DNA of 49,003 nucleotides from an uncultured Verrucomicrobiota bacterium (GCA_903854655.1 CAINXC010000068.1:1-49003); one strand, 5' to 3'; counted from the first letter of the stretch, positions 38,908 to 47,916 are shown. The notes: a model not told the origin generated them from the letters alone. Numbers and translations are program-made.

Positions 38908-39337
38908 GATCAAGGGCGGCGACAAGCTAGCCGCCTACCTCAAGGAGGTTTCGCGCAAGGTTAACAAGGCCTCGACGCTTCGCGCGGGGTTCCTGGAGGA
39001 TGCGACCTACCCTGACGGAACGTCCGTTGCCATGGTCGCGGCGATGCAGAACTTCGGGACCAGCAAAATTCCACCCCGTCCGTTCTTCACCATCGCGGTG
39101 GCGCAGAATAGCCCACAATGGCCAACTGACCTGGCTAAGCTGCTCAACGCCAATGGCTTCGACTCCGAGGTCACCTTGACCCTGATGGGGTTCAAGATTG
39201 TTGGCGAGATACAAGACAGCATCGTGGCCTTTGACAGCGTCCCGTTGTCGCCCAAGACGATTGCGGCGAAGGGCTTCGATAAACAACTTGTGGACACGGG
39301 CCAGATGCTCCGCTCCGTCGGCAGCGAGGTGACCTAA
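38891..39337 (+). CDS. Tail completion / HK97 gp10-like protein, 148 aa
   Basis: MAKSVEIKGGDKLAAYLKEVS, then a run leading to NFGTSKIPPRPFFTIAVAQN, and PLSPKTIAAKGFDKQLVDTGQMLRSV, match proteins of the virion morphogenesis / HK97 gp10 type that finish the head-tail junction. Start overlaps the previous gene. Confidence 0.75.
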   Translation: MAKSVEIKGGDKLAAYLKEVSRKVNKASTLRAGFLEDATYPDGTSVAMVAAMQNFGTSKIPPRPFFTIAVAQNSPQWPTDLAKLLNANGFDSEVTLTLMGFKIVGEIQDSIVAFDSVPLSPKTIAAKGFDKQLVDTGQMLRSVGSEVT

Positions 39338-39961
39338 ATGAACCTCCTGTCCGTCGTGCGTGGCGTAATAACCTCGGTCAATCAAGACCTGATCGGAATT
39401 CTTAAGCAGAGCACGGGGTACGGCTACGCAGGCGATGCGACCTTCACGGGTTCGATCACTGGCCCGGTGTTGACGGTCTCCGCTGTGGCCTCTGGTGCGC
39501 TGGCGCTTGGATCGATCATTGCCGCACCAAGCGGGAATGTTATTTCCGGGACGGCCGTAACAGCCTTTGGCACCGGCGATGGTGGCATTGGAACCTATAC
39601 CGTGGCCCCAGGGCAGACGCTTACCAGCGAGGCCATGACGGCCACGGGCAACGGCGATCGGGTTCCAACCTATGCGACGACGTATCGCGTGCCGATGCAG
39701 TTCCAAGCATTGTCGTCAGACGAGCTCGTCCATCTGGATTCGCTGAATATCAGCTCAACCATGCGCGCTGTACATATGAACGGCGATTTACAGGGCTTGA
39801 ACCGCCCCGGAGTTCGTGGCGGCGATCTGCTCCTGGCCCCGACGGGCCTGACAGGTGCGCGCCTAGATACGTGGCTGGTTACCCAGGTGATGGAGTCTTA
39901 CGATGCTTCCGGCTGGTGCCGGTTGGCCGTAACGCTTCAGCAACCGAAGCGGTCACAATGA
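39338..39961 (+). CDS. Neck/tail-terminator-region protein with one inserted beta module
   Basis: 207 aa. After residue 110 the sequence (YATTYRVPMQFQALSSDELVHLDSLN, then NRPGVRGGDLLLAPTG and WLVTQVMESYDASGWCRLAV) resembles a conserved phage neck protein. Between the short N-terminal part and this (residues 34-102) sits one beta module of the type also found in the cement and sheath proteins, placed between YGYA and DRVPTYA, as if inserted into a normally continuous segment. The start directly abuts the previous stop. Confidence 0.75.
   Translation: MNLLSVVRGVITSVNQDLIGILKQSTGYGYAGDATFTGSITGPVLTVSAVASGALALGSIIAAPSGNVISGTAVTAFGTGDGGIGTYTVAPGQTLTSEAMTATGNGDRVPTYATTYRVPMQFQALSSDELVHLDSLNISSTMRAVHMNGDLQGLNRPGVRGGDLLLAPTGLTGARLDTWLVTQVMESYDASGWCRLAVTLQQPKRSQ
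39437..39643 (+). repeat. Beta-rich virion module in the neck gene
   Basis: One copy (residues 34-102): FTGSITGPVLTVSAVASG, then GTAV and GGIGTYTVAPGQTLTSEAMT. The same layout as the modules at 35001 and 41017. The flanking sequence reads naturally when it is left out. Confidence 0.75.
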
Positions 39962-40491
39962 CCCCTAGCCTTACTGATGGTCAAGTCAACTCCCTCTTGC
40001 GGGCCTTCTTGCTGCTGATATTGCCGCAACCCGTCGAGGTGCTGATTGGGCAGGCGAACCGGGTCGGCGAGCCGCCGTCGGACGACTACGTGGTCTTCTG
40101 GTCAACGCTCAGGAAGCGCCTGGGCACAACCGTACAAACCTGGGATGAGTCGCATGCAGGCAACCCGGCGGTGCAATCCAATACCGAGTCCCTGCAGATA
40201 ACTATGCAACTTGATTTCCATGGGTCGCAGAGCACGGACCTGGCACAGACGTTTGCGACGCTGTTCAGGTCGGACTACGCCTGTCAATATTGGTCCCAGT
40301 ACAGCATCCAGCCGGATTATTGTAGCGACGGGCAGCAGATGCCCTTCATCAACGGGGAAGATGCCTACGAGGATCGCTGGACGCTGTCCGCCGTCTTTGA
40401 TGCCAATATCAGCATCGTGTCTCCACAGCAATTCGCCGACACGGTTACTGTCGGCCTCATCAATGTCGATGAAAAATATCCCCCCTCTTAA
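39958..40491 (+). CDS. Neck / tail terminator-type protein, 177 aa
   Basis: Begins MTPSLTDGQVNSLLRAFLL; LQITMQLDFHGSQSTDLAQTFATLFRSDY and NGEDAYEDRWTLSAVFDANI match phage neck or tail terminator proteins found just before the sheath. Overlaps the previous gene by four bases (ATGA). Confidence 0.7.
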   Translation: MTPSLTDGQVNSLLRAFLLLILPQPVEVLIGQANRVGEPPSDDYVVFWSTLRKRLGTTVQTWDESHAGNPAVQSNTESLQITMQLDFHGSQSTDLAQTFATLFRSDYACQYWSQYSIQPDYCSDGQQMPFINGEDAYEDRWTLSAVFDANISIVSPQQFADTVTVGLINVDEKYPPS

Positions 40492-40506
40492 ACGGGAATC
40501 CAATTC

Positions 40507-42435
40507 ATGAGCGTCGCGAACACGATCCCCGCCGCAGATTACGTTACGATCAATCCGTCAGTTTTGTCGGCCGGGGGCAATCCGCCGTCACTCAGCGGCT
40601 TGTATTTGGATAATGGCGGTCGGGTGCCCATCGGCACTGTGCAAAGCTTCGGTTCCGCCCTGGCCGTGTCGGCTTACTTCGGATCGAACAGCATCGAGTA
40701 TACCGACGCCAGCACTTACTTCGCTGGCTTCACGACGAAGACCCAAACTCCCGGCGCCCTCCTCTTTGCGCAATACCCGACGGCAGCGGTCCCCGCCTGG
40801 TTGCGCGGCGGTTCGCTTGCCGCCCTGACCCTTGCGCAGCTCCAGGCCATCGCCCCTGGGACCTTGACCATCGCGGTTGACGGGGCGTCCTGGACCTCCA
40901 GCTCAATCAACCTGTCCGCTGCGACAAGCTTCAGCAACGCGGCAACCACCATCCAATCGGCCTTGGCCATAAACGACGGCTCCTTCACCGGCGTCATCGT
41001 GGCTGGGACTTCGGCCTTCACTGGTGTCCTGGCTGGTGGTGTGCTGACAACCACGGCGGTCACCGGCCCTATCGTTCCCGGCGCCACGCTGTCGGGCACC
41101 AGCGTCACTGCCGGAACCCTGATTACCAGCCAACTGACCGGCACTGCCGGCGGCGCCGGCACCTATCAGACCAACGGTACTCAAACCCTGGGTTCTGAGT
41201 CCATGACCTCGGCCAACGCGGCCGTGGGCGTGTTGACCGTTTCGGCCCTAACCGGGATCATGGGTGTTGGCCAGATCATCGCGGGCTCGACCACAGCTGC
41301 CGGGACCATCATCACCGCTGGCCTGAGCGGTACCACCGGGACTGGCTCCTATATCGTCAGCCCCAGCCAAGCGGTTGGGTCTGCGGCGCTGACCTCCGGT
41401 GCGGCCGTGGTTACCTGGGACAGCATCCTCAGCGCCTTCACCATCACTGGCGGCACGCCTGGTGTGGCCGGGGCCATTGCCTTCCCCACCACCAACGCTC
41501 TGGCCACAGCCCTTGCGCTGACGGCCGCGACGGGCGCAGTGACCTCCCAAGGGTCCGCGCCCGCGACCCCGGCAGCGTTCATGAATGCCTTGATCGGCAT
41601 CACGCAGAACTGGGCCACCTTCTCCCCGAACTTTGAACCCGTCACCGCTGACAAGGAGGCCTTCGCCCTCTGGACCAGTGGCCAGAATGGCCAATTCGCC
41701 TACGCCTTGGACAGCACCGATATCACCCTCACGCAATCCAACGACTCCGCGTCCGCGCTCTACAACATCATTGCCAATGGTTACTCGGGCACCATCCCGA
41801 GCTACCAACCGTCCTACCTGCACACCTCCGCCTTCGTCATGGGCATGATTGCCTCGATCAACTTCGGTGTGCGCGGCGGTCGCATCTCCCTGGCCTACAA
41901 GTCCTCGTCCTTGCTGACCCCTGGGGTGACGACCCTGACGGCGGCGCAGAACCTGGAGGCCAACGGGTGCAACTACTATGGCGCGGTGTCCAACCCGGCC
42001 AATAACTGGAACTACTACTTCCCCGGTTCGATCACCGGCCCCTTCAAGTGGGCCGACAGCTATGTCAACCAGATTTGGTTGAACCAATCGCTGCAAACGG
42101 CCCTGGTTACCCTGCTGACGCAGGTCAATTCGATCCCCTACAATCAAGCGGGCTACGACCTGATCTCGGCCGCGTGCAATGGTCCTATTCAGCAAGGTGT
42201 GCTGAACGGGGTCATCACTGCCGGCGTGACGCTCAGCGCGGCGCAAGCGCTGGAAGTCAACACCGCTGCGGGTTTCCCGATCGATGCCATCCTGTCAACG
42301 CGCGGCTGGTACTTGATCGTCGGCCCGGCGACCCCGACCCAGCGCGCGGCGCGCTCAAGCCCGCCCTGCACGCTGTACTACTGCGATGGTGGGTCCGTGA
42401 ACCGGATCAACCTGGCGTCCATTTTGGTCCAATAG
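40507..42435 (+). CDS. Tail sheath protein (DUF3383-type) with two inserted beta modules
   Basis: 642 aa. The C-terminal 350 residues (FVMGMIASINFGVRGGRISLAYKSS, later LTAAQNLEANGCNYYGAVS and WADSYVNQIWLNQSLQ) match the DUF3383 family of myovirus sheath proteins, which contract to drive DNA injection. Residues about 171-297 hold two beta modules (see 41017-41397) between IQSAL and AAVVTWDSILSAFTITGG. It shows that the phage is a myovirus. GGGAAT lies upstream of the ATG. Confidence 0.9.
   Translation: MSVANTIPAADYVTINPSVLSAGGNPPSLSGLYLDNGGRVPIGTVQSFGSALAVSAYFGSNSIEYTDASTYFAGFTTKTQTPGALLFAQYPTAAVPAWLRGGSLAALTLAQLQAIAPGTLTIAVDGASWTSSSINLSAATSFSNAATTIQSALAINDGSFTGVIVAGTSAFTGVLAGGVLTTTAVTGPIVPGATLSGTSVTAGTLITSQLTGTAGGAGTYQTNGTQTLGSESMTSANAAVGVLTVSALTGIMGVGQIIAGSTTAAGTIITAGLSGTTGTGSYIVSPSQAVGSAALTSGAAVVTWDSILSAFTITGGTPGVAGAIAFPTTNALATALALTAATGAVTSQGSAPATPAAFMNALIGITQNWATFSPNFEPVTADKEAFALWTSGQNGQFAYALDSTDITLTQSNDSASALYNIIANGYSGTIPSYQPSYLHTSAFVMGMIASINFGVRGGRISLAYKSSSLLTPGVTTLTAAQNLEANGCNYYGAVSNPANNWNYYFPGSITGPFKWADSYVNQIWLNQSLQTALVTLLTQVNSIPYNQAGYDLISAACNGPIQQGVLNGVITAGVTLSAAQALEVNTAAGFPIDAILSTRGWYLIVGPATPTQRAARSSPPCTLYYCDGGSVNRINLASILVQ
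41017..41397 (+). repeat. Two beta-rich virion modules in the sheath gene
   Basis: Copies at residues about 171-235 and 239-297: FTGVLAGGVLTTTAV, then SGTSVTAGTLITSQL and GTAGGAGTYQT; and VGVLTVSALTGIMGVGQI, then GTIITAGLSGTTGTGSYIVS. Each is about 60 aa and similar to the modules in the cement and neck proteins. Confidence 0.75.
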
Positions 42436-42468
42436 ACCTTCAACCCAAGATAGCGAGGGCGCCGTCTA

Positions 42469-42921
42469 ATGGCTGCTTCAATCGGCAACATCACCTCAGC
42501 CAACGCCACCTTCACGCTGACGGTGCCGGGCATCTTTTCATCTCCGCAGCAGATCCAGCAATTCGGCGTCGATGATGCTTTCGACTCCGAAGCGGTGGAA
42601 AATGGCGAGGTCATGAAGGGCGTGGACAACTTTATCACGGCCGGCTGGAAGCCGACCATGCCGAAGGTCAACGTCAACCTCATGGCCAACAGCCCCTCGG
42701 GGGTGCTGTTCGACCAGTGGTTCCAGGCCGAGCAGCAAGACATGAACAAGTACGTTGGCAGCGGCGTGATCACACTCCCAGGGATTGCAATGCAGTATGC
42801 CTTGGTGAGCGCCTACCTGTTCGGCTACACCCACATCCCGGGAGTCAAGGCTACCCTGCAACCCCGCAAATTCATCCTGATCATGGATGATATCAGCTAC
42901 GCGCCGCTCGGGACCATCTAA
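42469..42921 (+). CDS. Tail tube protein (DUF3277-type)
   Basis: 150 aa. MAASIGNITSANATFTLTVPG and FGVDDAFDSEAVENGEVMKGVD followed by GWKPTMPKVNVNL match the tail tube family of contractile phages. It stacks as hexamers inside the sheath. AGCGAGGG precedes the ATG. Directly follows the sheath gene, as in other myoviruses. Confidence 0.88.
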   Translation: MAASIGNITSANATFTLTVPGIFSSPQQIQQFGVDDAFDSEAVENGEVMKGVDNFITAGWKPTMPKVNVNLMANSPSGVLFDQWFQAEQQDMNKYVGSGVITLPGIAMQYALVSAYLFGYTHIPGVKATLQPRKFILIMDDISYAPLGTI

Positions 42922-43364
42922 TGCGGAGGTTTGTTACCGTCTCAGCGACCGAGGGCCGGGACGCTGAGGCCAAGAAGAAGTACCTGATCACCGAAATGTC
43001 GGCGGTCAAGGCGGAAAAGTGGGCCATTCGGGTGCTGATCGCCCTGGTCAACTCCGGCCTGGACCTGACCGATGAGGAAGCCGGTGGCGGTATGGCTGGC
43101 CTGTCAGCCGTGGTCAATCGCGGGGCCTTCAAGTTCTCAGGCGGAGGCCTGTCCTTCGCGGAAATCGAACCGCTGCTGGACGAGATGCTGTCCTGCGTAC
43201 AGATTGCAGAGCCGAAGATCACCCGCTCGCTGACTGAGGACGATATTGAAGAGGTGGCCACCGTCCTGCTCCTGCGCAGCGAGGTGTTAAAGCTACACAC
43301 GGGTTTTTCGCTGGCCGAGCGCATCTCAGAATTCGCGGCGCGCCGGAAATCCCTGGACTCGTAG
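42921..43364 (+). CDS. Tail assembly chaperone (short form)
   Basis: 147 aa. Charged, helical protein between the tube and tape measure genes, the standard place of the gpG-type tail assembly chaperone. Its last part overlaps a second reading frame (43307-43537) reached by -1 frameshifting, which would create the long form. Starts one base into the tube stop. Confidence 0.8.
   Translation: MRRFVTVSATEGRDAEAKKKYLITEMSAVKAEKWAIRVLIALVNSGLDLTDEEAGGGMAGLSAVVNRGAFKFSGGGLSFAEIEPLLDEMLSCVQIAEPKITRSLTEDDIEEVATVLLLRSEVLKLHTGFSLAERISEFAARRKSLDS
43301..43307 (+). other. Programmed -1 frameshift site GGGTTTT
   Basis: A perfect X-XXY-YYZ heptamer (G GGT TTT in the chaperone frame) inside the overlap between the short chaperone frame and the downstream frame. 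Lambda uses GGGAAAG at the same place in gpG/gpGT. Shifting here continues into the frame that ends at 43537. Confidence 0.7.
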
Positions 43365-43537
43365 AATATCCCAACGTCCCGCCGGTCTGCGGCGCAGTGG
43401 TCACGAGCAAATTGGCCACACTGCACGAACTGCAGACCCTTTACGGGATAGAGGAGGCTTATGACTTCCTCGAAATTATGGCCGTGAACGCGCACAATCA
43501 GCGCATCGTCCAAGCTCCAAGAAAGAAGGGCGGGTAG
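43307..43537 (+). CDS. C-terminal extension of the tail assembly chaperone (frameshift product)
   Basis: Read in the -1 frame after the slippery site, this gives a further 76 residues ending QRIVQAPRKKGG and including LATLHELQTLYGIEEAYDFLEI, a pattern typical of the T part of gpGT proteins. The joined product is about 205 aa. It has no good start of its own; a GTG at 43397 lacks a clear ribosome-binding site. Confidence 0.7.
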   Translation, partial: FAGRAHLRIRGAPEIPGLVEYPNVPPVCGAVVTSKLATLHELQTLYGIEEAYDFLEIMAVNAHNQRIVQAPRKKGG

Positions 43538-43541
43538 CCTA

Positions 43542-45359
43542 GTGGCTTCAATTATCGACGCCCTTGTCGTAACTTTATCGCTCGACTCCAGCGGCTTCAA
43601 GCGCGGCTCCCAGCAAGCGCAGACGGAGCAAAAGAAGCTCAAGGACTCCATCGGCCAGCTCGAACAACAGATTTCCGAAATCCGTCGGAAGTCAACCAAG
43701 TTCACGGCCGACCAGGACAAGGCGCAGATCGCCGGCCTGCGCGAGGTGGTCAACCAAAAGAAACGGTCGCTGACCGACAATAAGACGGCGGAACAGGAAC
43801 AAACCAAGCGCCAGAAGGAGCAGACCGAGCTCATCGGCAAGATGAAGAATGCCGCTATTGAGTTCTTCGCGGTATTTGCAGCCGGTTCAAGCGTCAAGGC
43901 CTTCGTTAGCGACCTTGTGGCAGGCGACGCCGCTACGGGCCGAATGGCCGCCAACCTAGGCGAAAGCGCGCAGACGGCGACCGCCTTTGGTGCGGTCATA
44001 CGCGGCCTAGGCGGCAGCGCTTCAGAAGGCCTTGCTGCTTTCGCCAACCTCGCGGGCATCCGCTTCGCTGAACAGGCCAAGGGTGACTACTCCAAGGCCC
44101 CGGTCCTGTCCCGCCTGGGTGTAAGCTCCCAGGACCTGAACAACCTTGACACGGCCATGGGCAAGATCGCGGCGACCGCGAAGACAATGCCCAAGTCGCT
44201 GTTCTATCAGTATGCCAAGGAGGCCGGCTTCTCTGACGGAGCCATCAACGCCCTGGAGCTGGGAAACGTCGAGCTCGCCAAGCAGATCGAGCTAGCGAAG
44301 CAGCGCGAGAGCCTGGACCAAAACTGGATCGCCCTGTCGCAGCAGATTGTGACTTGGTTGTCCAATACCCGTGACACTCTTTCTGGGGTAGCGCGAGAAA
44401 TCCTCAGCAGCCTATTTCCAGCGCTCAAAAGCCTGGGCTCATCCTTCAACGACCTTGCGGTTTCGATGGGGGCTAAGAGCCTCCTCGGGGATGTAAGTGA
44501 ATGGAAAGAATTCGCGCGCGAGCTGACAGCCTTGTTCAATGGCCTAGCAGCCTCGACGCGGAGCTTGGCGGATGACCTCAACGCCCTGAACGATGTCTTC
44601 CACGGCGACTTCAAGGGCGCCGGAGCTTGGTTGGACAAAGCCAAGCAAGACGGTCACGCGATGCTGGGCTTCATGGGTTCCGCATTGAGTGACGGGTCCG
44701 GCGGCAGCTCAGCAGCAGGCGGCGTGGCGACCGGTAGTTTAAGCGGCAGCCTCCAAAGTCAACGCGCGGCCTTTGCCGTTGACTATCTGAAGTCTCAAGG
44801 CTTATCGGACCAAGCTGCACGCGGCGCGGTGGCCGGTTCCATTGCGGAAAGCCGCCTGGACCCAAACGCAGTCAACGCTTCGTCTGGGGCCTTTGGCATC
44901 GGCCAATGGCTCGGCGCGCGCAAGGCAGCCCTCTTCGCACGCTTTGGTAATAACCCCAATTTCGATCAGCAGCTCCAGTTTCTCGCGAGCGAGCTGAACG
45001 GCGGCGATCGAGGTGGCGCTGCGGTGCGCCAGTCAAGCTCCGCCTTGGCCGCGATGGGTGCCTACGTGCGAGCCTTCATGCGCCCCGGTCCCGGAACTGC
45101 TGGAGACCTCGCCAGGGGTCGCCAGGCGCTCGTTGGGCTGGGAGTCGACCCCGGTTTAGCAGGTGGCGCTGCCGCAGGCCTGGCAGGCCCTGGCGGCTTC
45201 GCTGGCGGCACAGGCACCAACATCGACTCCGACGTCCATATCGGCCGGATCAATGTCACGGTCCCACCGGGCTCAGATGGCAACCGCATCGCCAAGGAAA
45301 CCGCAGCAGCGGTCCGCAATCAACCTTTCGTGGCCATGGCCAACACGGGACTGGCATAA
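43542..45359 (+). CDS. Tape measure protein with C-terminal tail-lysozyme domain
   Basis: 605 aa, GTG start four bases after the frameshifted chaperone stop. The N-terminal third is coiled coil (QAQTEQKKLKDSIGQLEQQI), typical of tape measures. Residues about 408-520 match the phage tail lysozyme family: GLSDQAARGAVAGSIAESRLDPNA, with the catalytic-type Glu in AES, then GAFGIGQWLGARKAALF. It sets tail length and may degrade peptidoglycan on entry. At roughly 0.15 nm per residue, a tail near 90 nm would be expected (estimate). Confidence 0.88.
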   Translation: MASIIDALVVTLSLDSSGFKRGSQQAQTEQKKLKDSIGQLEQQISEIRRKSTKFTADQDKAQIAGLREVVNQKKRSLTDNKTAEQEQTKRQKEQTELIGKMKNAAIEFFAVFAAGSSVKAFVSDLVAGDAATGRMAANLGESAQTATAFGAVIRGLGGSASEGLAAFANLAGIRFAEQAKGDYSKAPVLSRLGVSSQDLNNLDTAMGKIAATAKTMPKSLFYQYAKEAGFSDGAINALELGNVELAKQIELAKQRESLDQNWIALSQQIVTWLSNTRDTLSGVAREILSSLFPALKSLGSSFNDLAVSMGAKSLLGDVSEWKEFARELTALFNGLAASTRSLADDLNALNDVFHGDFKGAGAWLDKAKQDGHAMLGFMGSALSDGSGGSSAAGGVATGSLSGSLQSQRAAFAVDYLKSQGLSDQAARGAVAGSIAESRLDPNAVNASSGAFGIGQWLGARKAALFARFGNNPNFDQQLQFLASELNGGDRGGAAVRQSSSALAAMGAYVRAFMRPGPGTAGDLARGRQALVGLGVDPGLAGGAAAGLAGPGGFAGGTGTNIDSDVHIGRINVTVPPGSDGNRIAKETAAAVRNQPFVAMANTGLA

Positions 45360-45378
45360 CACCTGGTAGGAGGATTCG

Positions 45379-46077
45379 TTGGCTAATCCGATCCTGCCAA
45401 TCCCAGCATATCCGAACGTTCCCAATTCACCGGGCGTTCCCAACGTGCTGCGGGGCAATAACAACGACACGCCCGATACCGGGCCAGTCCTGACGAGCGA
45501 CGACAAGAATGTCACCGATACCTCCATTGATCCGCAATGGGGCCTCTTTAATCAGGACGGGACACCTGCGGTAACGGCCACCTCGGTCTTCGCCTTTGAG
45601 TACAAGAAGCCTTATACCATTCCGACTTATCCCCAGGAGCAAGGGGCGTTTCAGTCCTACAACAAGGTGCAGCTCCCCGGCGAGCCCCGGCTGATCTTCA
45701 CACAGGCCGGGTCCATTGCTGATAGGACTGCTTTCCTTAAGCAGGTGCAGGCGGCCGTCGACTCGCTGAACCTGTTCATCGTTTACACGCCCGAGATGCA
45801 GTTCCCAAGCGTCAACGCCATCGAATATAACATCATGAACCGAACCTCGGAAAACGGGGCCACGGTTATCAAGGTGGAGATGATGTTGGAGGAGGTGCGC
45901 GTTAGCGCCAGCCAGTCCTTCACCAGCTCCAGCACGAATGCCAGCCCGACCAATACTGCACAGCCCTCGGGCCAAGCGAATAAGAGCACCGGTCCGGTGC
46001 AGACTACTCCGTTGACCCCTTCGCAAACGGCCGCCACGCGGAGCTCCCTAGCGCTGCAGACCCTACAGGTGGCCTAG
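45379..46077 (+). CDS. Baseplate/tail hub-associated protein, 232 aa
   Basis: TTG start with AGGAGG upstream. The N-terminus is Pro/Asn-rich and disordered; the central part (VFAFEYKKPYTIPTYPQEQGAFQSYNKV) looks beta-structured, and the end is Ser/Thr/Gln-rich. It lies just after the tape measure gene, the usual place for LysM/hub-like baseplate proteins. The family is not certain. Confidence 0.65.
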   Translation: MANPILPIPAYPNVPNSPGVPNVLRGNNNDTPDTGPVLTSDDKNVTDTSIDPQWGLFNQDGTPAVTATSVFAFEYKKPYTIPTYPQEQGAFQSYNKVQLPGEPRLIFTQAGSIADRTAFLKQVQAAVDSLNLFIVYTPEMQFPSVNAIEYNIMNRTSENGATVIKVEMMLEEVRVSASQSFTSSSTNASPTNTAQPSGQANKSTGPVQTTPLTPSQTAATRSSLALQTLQVA

Positions 46078-46407
46078 ATGGCGGTGAATATCCCGGTCCA
46101 GGCCGTCGCTAGCCAAACCCTTAGCTTTACCTCCCCGGCGGGGCAGAGCTTGGGGCTAAATATCTACCAGATGAACGACTACGGGCTGTTCATGGACGTA
46201 AGCCTGAATGGGACTTTGATCCTCTCCGGCGTGATTTGTCAGCAGGCCAACCGGATTGTGCGCGACTTGTACTTTGGGGTCATCGGCGACCTTGCCTGGT
46301 TTGACGTCGAGAATGTAGCGACCCCGCTTCCACCCTACTATACGGGTATCGGGTCGCGCTGGATCTTGTGCTGGCTGAGCCCCGCTGATCTGCACGGCCT
46401 TGGCTGA
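46078..46407 (+). CDS. Baseplate plug protein (DUF6983-like), 109 aa
   Basis: Start abuts the previous stop. The beta-rich pattern (LNIYQMNDYGLFMDVSLNG, GVICQQANRIVRDLYFGVIGDLAWFDV, GIGSRWILCWL) resembles small plug proteins in the baseplates of contractile phages such as Pam3. Its stop overlaps the next start by one base (TGATG). Confidence 0.75.
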   Translation: MAVNIPVQAVASQTLSFTSPAGQSLGLNIYQMNDYGLFMDVSLNGTLILSGVICQQANRIVRDLYFGVIGDLAWFDVENVATPLPPYYTGIGSRWILCWLSPADLHGLG

Positions 46408-47300
46408 TGGCTGAAGCTGCTCTAATCCAGCGCATCCTGACAATGACCTTCACCCTCGGTGGGGGTCAGACCTTCCAGGAAAGTGGGACCGACACCATAA
46501 CGGTCTCTGGCCTACGTGCAACGGCGCAGGTTAGTCGCAACGGTGGCCTATCGCCAGCGCATCTGTCCTTGCGGGTCTTCGGCATGACACTCTCTGTCAT
46601 GAACCAGTTGACTCAGCTCGGGCAGCCTATCGCCTTTGTATCAAACAACTACGTCACAGTCCAAGCGGGCGATACGGTCAATGGTTTGACCACCATCTTC
46701 ACCGGCCAGTCCCTCGGGTCGTGGGTGGATGCCTCTGGGGCGCCGGACGTGGCGCTGGTATGCGAGGCGATTGAGGGTCAGTACCTGGCCGTGGCCCCCG
46801 CAAACCCGACATCCTACGAGGGTGCGGTTTCGGTGGTAACAATCCTTCAAGGGATTGCAGCTCAGATGGGCTACACCCTGGAGCCGAACGGCGTCAACGT
46901 CACCCTGACCAATCCCTATCTAGAGGGGACCCTGGTTGATCAAGCGCAGCAGGTGGCCGATGCGGCCAATATCAACCTGCAGATATTCGCGGCCACCAAC
47001 ACCCTAGCCATCTGGCCAAAGTACGGGAACCGGGATACGCCAACCCCGCCACTCATCTCGGTTGATACCGGGATGAAGGGCTACCCAGTCCACACCCAGT
47101 TTGGTATCTCGGTTGAAACTGAGTTCAACCCAAATATCGTGGCCGGCGGTCAGGTGCAGGTGGAATCCATCCTAACTCCGGCGAGCGGCGTTTGGGCCAC
47201 CTACGCAGTGACGCACGACCTAAGCAGCGAGCTCCCTGGCGGCCCTTGGTTCACGAAAGCGGAGTGCTACTTTGTCGGTCAGCCCGTCCCTACCGGCTAG
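46407..47300 (+). CDS. Baseplate hub protein (gp27/gpD-like), 297 aa
   Basis: The series of beta-strand stretches (ALIQRILTMTFTLGGGQTF, then VSVVTILQGIAAQMGYTLEP, VDQAQQVADAANINLQIF and NPNIVAGGQVQVESI) matches the hub fold that supports the central spike in Mu-like and T4-like baseplates. Order in the operon (plug, hub, spike) is as in related phages. The end overlaps the spike gene by 29 bases. Confidence 0.8.
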   Translation: MAEAALIQRILTMTFTLGGGQTFQESGTDTITVSGLRATAQVSRNGGLSPAHLSLRVFGMTLSVMNQLTQLGQPIAFVSNNYVTVQAGDTVNGLTTIFTGQSLGSWVDASGAPDVALVCEAIEGQYLAVAPANPTSYEGAVSVVTILQGIAAQMGYTLEPNGVNVTLTNPYLEGTLVDQAQQVADAANINLQIFAATNTLAIWPKYGNRDTPTPPLISVDTGMKGYPVHTQFGISVETEFNPNIVAGGQVQVESILTPASGVWATYAVTHDLSSELPGGPWFTKAECYFVGQPVPTG

Positions 47301-47916
47301 TGGCTCTCAGCAAGGGTTCACGGACCCTAATTCGTCGCAAGGCGACTTTAACGCGCAGGCCTTCCTAGTTAAGCAACTGCTAGGCAAGGTCGGCACGATG
47401 ATGCCGGTCCAGGTGGTGGGAACCACGGCCGGCGGCTTGGTCGCTGCTCCTGGGACGGTTACCCTCGTCCCGCAGATCAACCAGGTCAACGGCGGGGGCG
47501 CCCCGGTTCCGCGCGGAAGGGTCTATGGCGTCCCGGTATGGCGCTATCAGGGCGGCGCGAGCGCCATCATCCTGGACCCGGTGGTTGGGGACCTGGGTAT
47601 GGCCTTTGTCGCCATGCGGGATATCAGCTTGTTCAAGGCGACGGGCGCCCAGGCCAATCCGGGGAGCTTCCGTCGATATAACCTGGCGGACAGCATTTAT
47701 GTCGGCGCGATCCTTGGGGCTTCACCGACGAGCTACCTGAGATTCGATGCAAGCGGTGGAATGGAGATGGTTTCTCCAACCACTATCTCGCTCACAGTCG
47801 GAGGGCATTCGGTCGTGATCAATAGCTCCGGCGTCACAATTGATGGTAAAGTGTTCCTCGCGCACACTCACTCAGGAGTGCAGACGGGTAGCGGCGACAC
47901 GGGCGGTGTGGTATGA
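47272..47916 (+). CDS. Baseplate spike protein (gpV/gp45-like), 214 aa
   Basis: VYGVPVWRYQGGASAIILDPVVGDLGMA is an OB-fold-like N-terminal region; the C-terminal part (VGGHSVVINSSGVTIDGKV, then AHTHSG) ends in a beta-helix-like tip with an HxH motif that commonly binds a metal at the spike apex. The TTG start with GGAG nine bases upstream is the only in-frame start before an ATG deep in the protein. Confidence 0.8.
   Translation: MSVSPSLPASGSQQGFTDPNSSQGDFNAQAFLVKQLLGKVGTMMPVQVVGTTAGGLVAAPGTVTLVPQINQVNGGGAPVPRGRVYGVPVWRYQGGASAIILDPVVGDLGMAFVAMRDISLFKATGAQANPGSFRRYNLADSIYVGAILGASPTSYLRFDASGGMEMVSPTTISLTVGGHSVVINSSGVTIDGKVFLAHTHSGVQTGSGDTGGVV

Noticed and set aside
41248..42246. 332-codon minus-strand frame over the sheath gene
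   Set aside because: Antisense to a well-supported sheath gene, with Gly/Arg/Asp-biased composition and no start signal.
42893..44080. 395-codon minus-strand frame over the chaperone and tape measure genes
   Set aside because: Ser/Arg/Ala-rich antisense translation; the plus-strand genes and frameshift explain the region.
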